Part shown: one piece after another, positions 1 to 5,286 of the stretch | How positions within the stretch are numbered: the stretch's first letter is position 1 | How the letters are laid out: each line of letters starts with the position of its first letter | Origin: DATFPQ01 sp035264765 | GTDB taxonomy: Bacteria; Actinomycetota; Actinomycetes; Actinomycetales; Angustibacteraceae | DNA length: 9,406 nucleotides | Assembly (NCBI GenBank): GCA_035264765.1 | Contig: DATFPQ010000232.1 | Location: 1-9,406, forward strand | Direction: 5' to 3' | Translations under genes and position numbers: made by a program | The notes under the pieces: generated by a model | Database searches by the model: none | What the model saw: the letters and a program-made list of their open reading frames with translations, nothing else | What the model was told of the DNA's origin: nothing

Positions 1-768
1 GGACGGCTTCGTCGAGGGCCTGCTCGTGCTGGTCCGGCGGGCGGCGTCGGTTCGGGCGGCGTCGGTTCGGGCGGCGTCGGTTCGGGCGGCGTCGGTTCGG
101 GCGGCGCGGTCTGCCGCCGCGGTCACGGTGCGGCGCTCGACCGCGGTCGCCGACGACGTCGACGGCTGCGGTGCCGGCTGTGAGGAGTTGGACGTCTTCG
201 GCTCGGACGTCTTGGGCTCGGCCGTCTTCGGCTCCGACGTGGCCGGCGCCGTCGTCTTGGGCGCGGTCGTCTTGGGCTCGCCCGACTTAGGCTGGGCCGA
301 CTTGGGCTCGGCCGTCTTCGGCTCGGCCGTCTTCGGCTCGGACGTGGCCGGCGCCGTCGTCTTGGGCTCAGACGCCTTCGGCTCAGACGTCGTGGACTTC
401 GAGGCCTTCGACGCCGACGTCTTCGACTGAGACGTCTTCGACTCAGACGTCGTGGACTTCGACGCCTTCGACTGAGACGACTTCACCGACGACTTCGACT
501 CAGACGACTTCGACGTCTTCGACTGAGAGGACGTCCTGGAGGTCGAGGTGGTCGGCTTGGACGTGCTGGACTCGGTCGCGGTGGACTTCGATGTCCGCGC
601 CGACGGTGAGGTCGGCGAGGACGTCGGTGCGGAGGTGGCCGAGGACGTCGGTGCGGTCGTCGTCGAGGCCAGGGCCGGGCTGGGAACCAGAACCGCCGCG
701 CTCAGCGGCAACGCGGCGAGCAGAGCAACCGCGGAACGGCTGCGCAGCGGGCGTCGGGGCAACGTCAC
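1..768 (-). CDS. Exported Ser/Thr/Lys/Pro-rich repeat protein, C-terminus cut by window edge
   Basis: This frame is open from a GTG at 768 down to base 1, giving 256 residues with no stop, so the gene is partial. The N-terminus is a textbook signal peptide: MTLPRRPLRSRS, then a hydrophobic stretch (AVALLAALPLSAAVLV), then PSPALA-S, with likely cleavage near residue 34. After it comes about 150 residues of Ser/Thr/Ala/Lys/Pro/Glu with a five-residue period (SEPKT, AEPKT, SESKT). The block TTAPATSEPKTAEPKT occurs twice. Near the left edge are four exact copies of AARTD. Such linkers usually span the cell wall or carry a surface domain, but any folded C-terminal domain lies outside the window, so the function is unknown. 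The Shine-Dalgarno site is weak (GAAAG). A GTG at 843 is in frame, but starting there would bury the signal peptide. The frame has no ATG start, so it is easily missed; the opposite-strand open frames here are shadows. Confidence 0.75.
   Translation of the reverse strand, partial: MTLPRRPLRSRSAVALLAALPLSAAVLVPSPALASTTTAPTSSATSAPTSSPTSPSARTSKSTATESSTSKPTTSTSRTSSQSKTSKSSESKSSVKSSQSKASKSTTSESKTSQSKTSASKASKSTTSEPKASEPKTTAPATSEPKTAEPKTAEPKSAQPKSGEPKTTAPKTTAPATSEPKTAEPKTSEPKTSNSSQPAPQPSTSSATAVERRTVTAAADRAARTDAARTDAARTDAARTDAARRTSTSRPSTKPS
46..105. repeat. Four perfect tandem copies of a 15-bp unit
   Basis: The unit gtcggttcgggcggc is repeated four times with no mismatch (46-60, 61-75, 76-90, 91-105). 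The period is a multiple of three. On the minus strand it adds AARTD units to the exported repeat protein without shifting its frame. Perfect identity suggests recent expansion, so copy number may vary between strains. Confidence 0.9.
181..540. repeat. Degenerate 15-bp coding repeats (pentapeptide SEPKT/AEPKT/SESKT)
   Basis: A core of gacgtcttcggctc and variants recurs about every 15 bp through this stretch. On the minus strand it encodes pentapeptides of the form (S/T/A)-(E/Q/A)-(P/S)-K-(T/A/S). The copy nearest the signal peptide is Ser-rich (SESK, SQSK) and the distal part is Pro-rich (SEPK, AEPK). This suggests two successive expansions. A larger segment of about 100 bp is also duplicated (around 225-262 and 325-366). 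Confidence 0.75.
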
Positions 769-826
769 GGTCGGCGTCTTTCGGCAGCGGTCGGAGCACG
801 TGGTCAGTTCGACAGTAACCGGTGCG

Positions 827-862
827 GGCGGAGGCGTCAGCACTATGCCTGACGCCTCCGCC
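827..862 (-). terminator. Strong hairpin downstream of pirin gene
   Basis: A 14-bp perfect stem (ggcggaggcgtcag at 827-840 with ctgacgcctccgcc at 849-862) encloses the 8-base loop cactatgc. It lies 38 bases past the pirin stop codon and 58 bases before the start of the next minus-strand gene. There is no T-tract, as is common in actinomycetes. It should separate the pirin transcript from the exported repeat-protein gene. Confidence 0.75.
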
Positions 863-900
863 GTGAGCGAGCGAAGATCACCGCTGGGTAAGCGGAAGGG

Positions 901-1884
901 TCACCGTTCGGTGAGCGTCGTCGGCGCTCCGTGAACGGCCGGGATGGTGCCCAGCTTGCCGGCCTGGAAGTCCTCGAACGCCTGGATCACCTCGGCCCGG
1001 GTGTTCATGACGAACGGGCCGGCCCAGGCCACGGGCTCCCGGATCGGGAGGCCACCGAGCACGAGGACCTCGAGGTCCGGTTCGGCGACGGGCTGCGACG
1101 TGGCGGCGTCCACTCGAAGGTAGTCACCTGCGCCTAGGACAGCGAGCTGGCCCTTGCGGACCGGGTGGCCGGTGCTCGCCACGGAGCCCTGCCCGGCCAG
1201 GACGTAGACCAGCGCGTTGAAGTCCTTGCGCCACGGCAGCACCAGGCGGGCACCGGGCGCGAGAGTCGCGTGCACCAGTGAGATCGGCGTGTGGGTCCGG
1301 CCCGGACCGGTGTACCCCGCGACGTCTCCCGCGATCACCCGGACCAGCGCTCCGCCGTCGTCGTTGGTCAGCAGGCGCACGTCACCGCCGCGCAGGTCCT
1401 GGTACGCCGGCTCCGCCCACTTGTCCGCCCGCGGCAGGTTGACCCACAGCTGGATCCCGTGGAAAAGGCCACCGGACACGACCAGGTGCTCCGGCGGCGC
1501 CTCGATGTGCAGCAGGCCGCTGCCCGCGGTCATCCACTGGGTGTCGCCGTCGGTGATGGTACCGCCACCCCCGTGCGAGTCGTGGTGGTCGAAGATGCCG
1601 TCCAGGATGTAGGTGACGGTCTCGAACCCCCGGTGCGGGTGCCACGGGGTGCCCTTGGGCTCACCCGGCGCGTATTCGACCTCGCCCATCTGGTCCATGT
1701 GGATGAAGGGGTCGAGGTCGGCGAGGTCGACCCCCGCGAAGGCCCGGCGAACCGGGAAGCCCTCGCCCTCGAACCCGCTCGGCGCGCTGGTGACGCCGCG
1801 CACCGGCCGCTCGACGCTGGTGCCGGGCGGCGGCACCTCGATCCGCGGCAGGACCGTGAGGTCTGGAACGGTGACGGCGGGCAT
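901..1884 (-). CDS. Pirin family protein (bicupin)
   Basis: The gene encodes 327 residues, starting MPAVTVPDL. The N-terminal cupin carries all four iron ligands known from pirins: His82 and His84 (WHPHRGFET), and His126 and Glu128 (GLLHIEAP). The second cupin spans about residues 200-280, followed by the usual C-terminal PVAWAGPFVMNT segment. Pirins are cytoplasmic Fe-binding proteins; some are quercetinases and others modulate partner enzymes. The substrate here cannot be told. The ATG at 1884 was chosen because GGAGG lies five bases upstream. Upstream in-frame ATGs at 1953 and 2004 would add residues unlike the family and would run through an inverted repeat that looks like an operator. 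The gene seems monocistronic: a 177-bp gap precedes it and a hairpin follows it. Confidence 0.92.
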   Translation of the reverse strand: MPAVTVPDLTVLPRIEVPPPGTSVERPVRGVTSAPSGFEGEGFPVRRAFAGVDLADLDPFIHMDQMGEVEYAPGEPKGTPWHPHRGFETVTYILDGIFDHHDSHGGGGTITDGDTQWMTAGSGLLHIEAPPEHLVVSGGLFHGIQLWVNLPRADKWAEPAYQDLRGGDVRLLTNDDGGALVRVIAGDVAGYTGPGRTHTPISLVHATLAPGARLVLPWRKDFNALVYVLAGQGSVASTGHPVRKGQLAVLGAGDYLRVDAATSQPVAEPDLEVLVLGGLPIREPVAWAGPFVMNTRAEVIQAFEDFQAGKLGTIPAVHGAPTTLTER

Positions 1885-1901
1885 GCGGGCCTCCGAGGCT
1901 C

Positions 1902-1919
1902 TAGTTACGATTTCAACTA
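1902..1919. promoter_or_regulatory. Candidate MarR-type operator upstream of pirin gene
   Basis: The sequence tagttacgatttcaacta has perfect outer arms TAGTT/AACTA around an AT-rich centre. It sits 17 bases upstream of the pirin start codon in an unusually A+T-rich patch. Size, arm sequence and position resemble sites bound by MarR-family repressors. No MarR gene is present in the window, so the regulator would act from elsewhere. Confidence 0.45.
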
Positions 1920-2008
1920 TCGCATCAGGGAACGTCTTTGTCGACTCCGCCATTCCCTCACCCGCGCCTCGGCGGTGCCATCGACAGCTGCCCCGGAATG
2001 GCACGGTT

Positions 2009-2029
2009 CTCGCGCGGTTCCGTCGCGAG
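2009..2029 (-). terminator. Possible small hairpin after the 131-aa gene
   Basis: A 6-bp GC-rich stem (ctcgcg / cgcgag) closes a 9-base loop about 33 bases past the stop codon of the upstream minus-strand gene. It is short and has no T-tract, so it is only a weak terminator candidate. Confidence 0.3.
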
Positions 2030-2061
2030 CGGCCCTCGAAGCGCGGACGTCGGGACGTGGG

Positions 2062-2457
2062 TCAGCTGAGCAGGGCGAGCAGGGCGGTGCCGTAGGCGGT
2101 CTCGACGTCGTCGGCCGAGGTGACGAGCTCGTCGGACTCGGTGCCGGTGACGACGTCCCATCCCTTGGGGGTCCGCTCCAGCCGCAGCAGTCGGTCGCCG
2201 ATCAGCTCGCGTAGCTGGTCCTCACGCGGTAGCCACAGCACCTTGTGCTCCTCGACGCTGTCGAGGGCCCACTCGGTCGTCCCGTTGAAGCCCATGAAGG
2301 ATCCGCCGGGGGCGTGGTGCACCTCGATGACCATGTCGCTCACGACGAACACGTCGTCGTCCATGTCGCGGTCGGGAACGACGAAGCGGTCGCCGCGTTT
2401 GGGCGTCCACGAGACGCCGGCGGAGCGAAGCCGGCGGGCGAGGTCGATGGAAATCAC
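2062..2457 (-). CDS. Conserved actinobacterial protein of unknown function (131 aa)
   Basis: The product begins VISIDLARRLRSAGVSWTP and contains the conserved-looking blocks GDRFVVPDRDMDDDVFVVSD, GFNGTTEWALDS and LWLPREDQLREL. I believe this is a small actinobacterial family that databases often label 'pilus assembly protein CpaE' by automatic transfer. The protein is far too short and has none of the Walker-type ATPase motifs of CpaE, so I do not adopt that name. There is no signal peptide or membrane segment; it should be a soluble, acidic cytoplasmic protein. The GTG at 2457 is preferred because the family-like sequence starts there and it leaves 59 bp for the divergent promoter region. 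The ATG at 2493 would add GSGASPGQTAP and leave only 23 bp to the neighbouring start codon. Confidence 0.7.
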   Translation of the reverse strand: MISIDLARRLRSAGVSWTPKRGDRFVVPDRDMDDDVFVVSDMVIEVHHAPGGSFMGFNGTTEWALDSVEEHKVLWLPREDQLRELIGDRLLRLERTPKGWDVVTGTESDELVTSADDVETAYGTALLALLS

Positions 2458-2504
2458 CGGAGCAGTTTGCCCCGGCGACGCCCCAGACCCCAACCCCGCG
2501 GGTC

Positions 2505-2510
2505 TAGCCT
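2505..2510 (+). promoter_or_regulatory. -10 element (TAGCCT) for leaderless VOC gene
   Basis: TAGCCT matches the actinobacterial TANNNT -10 pattern and ends six bases before the ATG at 2517. This is the spacing expected when transcription begins at the start codon. No Shine-Dalgarno sequence lies upstream, which agrees with a leaderless transcript. Confidence 0.5.
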
Positions 2511-2516
2511 GCGGCC

Positions 2517-2864
2517 ATGGCGCACGCCCGGATGAAGGACCTCTGCTTCGACGCGGGCGACCACCACGCCCTGGCCGACTGGTGGTGCGCAGTGCTGGGC
2601 TACACCCGCGCGGACGCCGACCCGGACGCCGACCCGGCCGACCCGGTGCTGCTGCAGCCGGGCGCCGAGGGCGGTCTGCCGGTGTGGGTGAACCCGGTGC
2701 CCGAACCGAAGACGGCCAAGAACCGGATGCATCTCGACGTCTACGGCGACACCGAGGAGATCCTGGCCGCCGGCGCGACCCTGCTCCACCGCAACGTCGG
2801 CAACGGCTGGGACGTGCTCGCGGACCCGGAGGGCAACGAGTTCTGCGTGTTCCCTCCGGAGTGA
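2517..2864 (+). CDS. VOC superfamily (glyoxalase-like) protein
   Basis: The 115-residue product opens ARMKDLCFDAGDHHALADWW, a typical start for small actinobacterial glyoxalase-like domains. It ends in the paired beta-alpha-beta signature of the vicinal oxygen chelate fold: MHLDVY (His72) and DPEGNEFCVF (Glu108). The length fits a single VOC domain, which would dimerise to form an active site. The substrate is not predictable; relatives include dioxygenases, resistance proteins and proteins of unknown role. An acidic insert, ADADPDADPADP (residues 32-43), stands out. The gene is divergent from the 131-aa gene and convergent with the PHP gene, so it is probably transcribed alone. Confidence 0.85.
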   Translation: MAHARMKDLCFDAGDHHALADWWCAVLGYTRADADPDADPADPVLLQPGAEGGLPVWVNPVPEPKTAKNRMHLDVYGDTEEILAAGATLLHRNVGNGWDVLADPEGNEFCVFPPE

Positions 2865-2885
2865 CGCTGGAGGAACGCTCGAGGA

Positions 2886-2905
2886 ACGCCGTGCGGATCC
2901 GGCGT
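2886..2905. terminator. Small hairpin between convergent VOC and PHP genes
   Basis: The arms acgccg (2886-2891) and cggcgt (2900-2905) form a 6-bp GC stem with an 8-base loop. It sits in the 40-bp gap between two convergent stop codons and touches the PHP stop. It may act on either strand but is weak. Confidence 0.35.
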
Positions 2906-3936
2906 CAGCGCTCGCGGGTGGTCCAGGCAAGCAGCCGGTCGACGTCCCAGGTGGTGACGATCCGGTCGGCGGGCACCCCGCAGGCGACGGCGCGGACGAC
3001 GCCGTGCGGCCGCCAGTCGAGCTGGCCGGGCGCGTGCGAGTCGGTGTCCAGGCTGAACAGGCAGCCTGCCTCGACCGCCATCCGCAGCAGGTCGGACGGC
3101 GGGTCGCGACGCTCCGGTCGGCAGTTGATCTCGACGGCGACCCCGCGCTCCGCGCACTCGGCGAAGACGGCGGCGGGGTCGAACTTGCTCTGCGGCCGCT
3201 GACGACTGCCCATCACCATCCGTCCGGTGCAGTGCCCGAGGATGTCGGTGTGCGGGTCGCGGATGGCGCGCAGCATCCGCCGGGTCATCTCCCCGCGCTC
3301 CATCGCCAGCTTGGAGTGCACGGACGCCACGACGACGTCCAACCGGCTCAGCATCTCCTCGGACTGGTCTAGCGTCCCGTCCTCGTTGATGTCGACCTCG
3401 ATCCCGCTGAACAGCCGGAACGACCCGAGCCGGGGACGCAGCGCGTCGAGCACGCCGAGCTGGCGGCGCAGCCGCTCGGCGCTCAGCCCGTTGGCGACCT
3501 TGAGGCGGGGGGAGTGGTCGGTGAGGGCCAGGTACTCGTGCCCGAGCTCGACGGCGGTCATCGCCATTTCCTCGATCGGGCTGCCGCCGTCGCTCCAGTC
3601 CGAGTGGCTGTGCAGGTCACCGCGCAGGGCGCTCATCAGCCGGCGTCCGTCCTCGTCGAGCCGCTCGACCTCGGTCGCCTCGTCCTCCAGGTGCTGCAGG
3701 TAGTCCGGCACCTGGCCGTCCAGGGCCTGGGCGACCACCGCGGCGGTGCGGTCGCCGATGCCGCCGAGCTCGGTGAGGGTGTGGGCGCGATGACGCGCGA
3801 GCAGCTCGTCCGGGCCGGTCCGCGCTACGACCGCGGCCGCGGTCCGGAAGGCCTTGACCCGGTACGTCGACTCGTGGGCGCGCTCGAGCAGAAAGGCGAT
3901 GCGGCGCAGAGCCGCGAGGGGGTCCACGACGGTCAT
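2905..3936 (-). CDS. PHP domain phosphoesterase with PolX-like helix-hairpin-helix N-terminus
   Basis: The product is 343 residues. Residues 5-90 resemble the N-terminal helical/HhH region of family X DNA polymerases (RIAFLLERAHESTYRVKAFRTAA, then LTELGGIGDRTAAVV). Residues 104-320 form a PHP domain with all expected metal ligands visible: His109 and His111 (GDLHSHSDWSDG), Asp116, His141 (LTDHSP), Glu180 (SGIEVDI), His207 (ASVHSKL), His235 (ILGHCTGR), and Asp299 with His301 (DTDSHAP). In bacterial PolX the PHP domain follows a nucleotidyltransferase domain, which is absent here. The protein may therefore be a stand-alone, DNA-associated phosphoesterase or 3'-5' exonuclease; histidinol-phosphatase is the other usual label. 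The ATG at 3936 starts the conserved region; no clear Shine-Dalgarno precedes it. An in-frame ATG at 4212 would only add low-complexity sequence. Confidence 0.88.
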   Translation of the reverse strand: MTVVDPLAALRRIAFLLERAHESTYRVKAFRTAAAVVARTGPDELLARHRAHTLTELGGIGDRTAAVVAQALDGQVPDYLQHLEDEATEVERLDEDGRRLMSALRGDLHSHSDWSDGGSPIEEMAMTAVELGHEYLALTDHSPRLKVANGLSAERLRRQLGVLDALRPRLGSFRLFSGIEVDINEDGTLDQSEEMLSRLDVVVASVHSKLAMERGEMTRRMLRAIRDPHTDILGHCTGRMVMGSRQRPQSKFDPAAVFAECAERGVAVEINCRPERRDPPSDLLRMAVEAGCLFSLDTDSHAPGQLDWRPHGVVRAVACGVPADRIVTTWDVDRLLAWTTRER

Positions 3937-4045
3937 TGTGCTGCGGCGCGCAAGCCGGCCGGAACCGACCGCACCGCACGGCCTTGGGAGTGCCCGCCGA
4001 GCGAGGCACCCCGGGTCATGGTGGAGTGGTGCTCGCCGGTTCCGG

Positions 4046-4069
4046 AGACATTGCGGAAGACATTGCGGA
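4046..4069. repeat. Two perfect tandem copies of agacattgcgga
   Basis: The 12-bp unit agacattgcgga occurs at 4046-4057 and 4058-4069, followed by a further aaga. It lies in the 171-bp gap between the divergent PHP and small-protein genes, about 38 bases before the latter. It could be a pair of regulator half-sites or a simple duplication. I see no other clear promoter motif in this gap. Confidence 0.6.
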
Positions 4070-4094
4070 AAGACCAGGACACGCCAACCAGGAC

Positions 4095-4100
4095 AAGGAG
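4095..4100 (+). promoter_or_regulatory. Strong ribosome binding site AAGGAG deciding between two GTG starts
   Basis: AAGGAG is followed by two consecutive in-frame GTG codons, at 4105 (four-base spacing) and 4108 (seven-base spacing). The seven-base spacing is closer to optimal, so 4108 is preferred; the products differ by one residue. Confidence 0.75.
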
Positions 4101-4107
4101 GCCCGTG

Positions 4108-4329
4108 GTGGAGCACCACGACGACCGCCACCCCACGCAGGAGCTGAGCGACGAGGAGCTGTTGGAGCACCTCGGCCAGCTGTACGAGACGCGGCTGGAC
4201 ACCCTGCGCCACGGCTCGCAGGACGCCCTGGACAACTCCGACCGGCGCCTTCGCGAGCTCGAGGGGGAGTACCTGCGCCGCTACCCGGAGCGTGAGGTGT
4301 CCCCGGAGCGGGTCCGCCCGGGCAGCTAG
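4108..4329 (+). CDS. Small conserved actinobacterial protein (73 aa, DUF6158-like)
   Basis: The product reads EHHDDRHPTQELSDEELLEH at the N-terminus, then LGQLYETRLDTLRHGSQDAL, then RRLRELEGEYLRRYPEREV. It is highly charged and predicted mostly helical, with no cysteine, signal peptide or membrane segment. I recognise the pattern LSDEELL...TRxDTxxHGSxDAL...LExEYLRRxPEREV from a widespread small actinobacterial family, which I recall as DUF6158; function unknown. It is complete, starts behind a strong AAGGAG site, and stops with a TAG that shares the tetranucleotide CTAG with the stop of the convergent ankyrin gene. It is divergent from the PHP gene. Confidence 0.8.
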   Translation: MEHHDDRHPTQELSDEELLEHLGQLYETRLDTLRHGSQDALDNSDRRLRELEGEYLRRYPEREVSPERVRPGS

Positions 4330-4742
4330 GACCGGTCGCCGGGCCGGTCCGGCAGCGGGGACCGCAGCAGGGGAAGCATGTCGTCGAGCTCGAAGAACGT
4401 CGCGATGTCGAGCGCGGACTTCGGTCCGAGCGCGGGGTCGGCCCCGGCCGCGAGCAACGCCCGCACGCTGCGCTCGGACCGCCGGAAGGCCGCCGCGGCG
4501 AGGGCCGTCTGGCCACGGTCGTTCACCCGTGCGGTGTCCGCCCCGCGCTCCAGCAGGGCCTCGACGGTGTCCGGGTGGTCGTGGTAGGCGGCGAGGATCA
4601 GCAGGCTGTCGCCCGCGCCACTCGTCAGGTTCACCGGCAGCCCGCCGTCGACGTACGCTGCGAGCTGCTCGGTGGCGCCCTCACGCGCCAGGTCCAGGGC
4701 CCGCTGCAGGAAGGCCAGCTCGTCGTCCGTCAGCTCGGTCAC
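4326..4742 (-). CDS. Ankyrin-repeat protein divergent from furA-katA
   Basis: The product is 138 residues from a GTG (MTELTDDELAFLQRALDLAR). It contains about three ankyrin repeats: a cap at 10-40, clear repeats at 43-74 (SLLILAAYHDHPDTVEALLE, then RGADTARVND) and 76-107 (GQTALAAAAFRRSERSVRAL, then LAAGADPALG), and a partial repeat at 109-126. There is no signal peptide, so it should be cytoplasmic, unlike periplasmic AnkB of Pseudomonas. In other bacteria small ankyrin proteins lie beside catalase genes and support catalase activity (AnkB/KatB) or haem loading (Cj1386/KatA). Its place 79 bp from furA-katA suggests a similar role here, by inference only. The start is set by homology: no good Shine-Dalgarno, but TACCGT (4750-4755) precedes the GTG by seven bases, fitting a leaderless mRNA. 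Longer in-frame extensions to 4994 would overlap furA. Confidence 0.85.
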   Translation of the reverse strand: MTELTDDELAFLQRALDLAREGATEQLAAYVDGGLPVNLTSGAGDSLLILAAYHDHPDTVEALLERGADTARVNDRGQTALAAAAFRRSERSVRALLAAGADPALGPKSALDIATFFELDDMLPLLRSPLPDRPGDRS

Positions 4743-4749
4743 GGCCCTG

Positions 4750-4755
4750 ACGGTA
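4750..4755 (-). promoter_or_regulatory. -10 element (TACCGT) for the ankyrin gene
   Basis: On the minus strand TACCGT fits TANNNT and ends seven bases before the GTG start at 4742. This mirrors the spacing seen at the VOC gene and supports a leaderless transcript. Confidence 0.4.
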
Positions 4756-4774
4756 GCGCGACACGCGCACCCCA

Positions 4775-4811
4775 GACCACCTGATCTTGACTCATTCCAG
4801 AAAAGGTGGTC
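4775..4811. promoter_or_regulatory. furA promoter/operator region with flanking 8-bp inverted repeat
   Basis: A perfect inverted repeat, GACCACCT (4775-4782) and AGGTGGTC (4804-4811), flanks a 21-base A+T-rich core. The core contains TTGACT (4787-4792), a good -35. TCAGGT (4810-4815), 17 bases further on, could be the -10, placing transcription start at or near the furA ATG. The core cttgactcattccagaaaag closely resembles the conserved sequence I recall upstream of mycobacterial and streptomycete furA genes, where FurA binds. The likely reading is an autoregulatory FurA operator covering the promoter, close enough to affect the divergent ankyrin gene too. Confidence 0.6.
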
Positions 4812-4821
4812 AGGTGAGGGC

Positions 4822-5286
4822 ATGACCTTGACGGTGCAGGAGCGGCTGCGCGCGAGCGGCCTGCGCGTCACCGCGCCGCGTTCGACCGTGCTGCAGGTGC
4901 TGGACGACGCGACGCGGAACCACGAGCACCTGACCACCGCGCAGGTGGCGGGAAAGGTTCGGGACCGGCTCGGATCGGTGTCGCTGCAGGCCATCTACGA
5001 CGTCCTGGAGGTGCTCGTCGTGGCCGGCCTGGCCCGGCGGATCGAGCCCGCCGGGCAGCCCGCGCTGTTCGACGGGCGGGTGGGGGACAATCACCACCAC
5101 CTGGTCTGCCGCTCGTGCGGCCGGACCACGGACGTCGACTGCGCCGTCGGCGCGGCGCCGTGTCTCATCCCGTCCGCCACCGGCGGCTTCGTGGTCGACG
5201 AGGCCGAGGTCGTCTTCTGGGGCCGCTGCCCCAAATGTCAGAACGAGAACCCAACCCAAGTGGAACGAGAGGAACGCACCATATGA
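4822..5286 (+). CDS. furA: Fur family transcriptional repressor (FurA/CatR type)
   Basis: The product is 154 residues starting MTLTVQERLRASGLRVTAPR. The N-terminal winged helix includes the recognition helix region VSLQAIYDVLEVL (residues 53-65). The C-terminal dimerisation/metal domain has His91-93 (HHHLVC), Cys96 and Cys99 (CRSC), and Cys136 and Cys139 (CPKC), which would hold the structural zinc and the regulatory metal. FurA/CatR proteins repress an adjacent catalase or catalase-peroxidase gene and release DNA on peroxide oxidation. The TGA stop overlaps the katA start in ATGA, so the two are co-transcribed and translationally coupled. The ATG at 4822 follows GGTGAGGG with little room; transcription may instead begin at the ATG. 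An in-frame extension back to 4672 would run through the promoter and the ankyrin gene and is rejected. Confidence 0.93.
   Translation: MTLTVQERLRASGLRVTAPRSTVLQVLDDATRNHEHLTTAQVAGKVRDRLGSVSLQAIYDVLEVLVVAGLARRIEPAGQPALFDGRVGDNHHHLVCRSCGRTTDVDCAVGAAPCLIPSATGGFVVDEAEVVFWGRCPKCQNENPTQVEREERTI

Noticed and set aside
26..934. Open frames on the plus strand (26-430 and 548-934) as genes
   Set aside because: They are opposite-strand readings of the exported repeat protein and its upstream hairpin. They show Asp/Val/Gly and Arg repeats with no domain, whereas the minus strand gives a signal peptide followed by a consistent repeat protein.
2062..2457. Naming the 131-aa protein CpaE (pilus assembly ATPase)
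   Set aside because: It has no P-loop and is far shorter than CpaE; no pilus genes are nearby.
1291..3202. Long plus-strand frames (1291-2214, 2120-3202) over pirin, the 131-aa gene and the VOC gene
   Set aside because: They cross several well-supported genes and intergenic signals, are Arg/Ser-rich, and have no ribosome binding site or domain.
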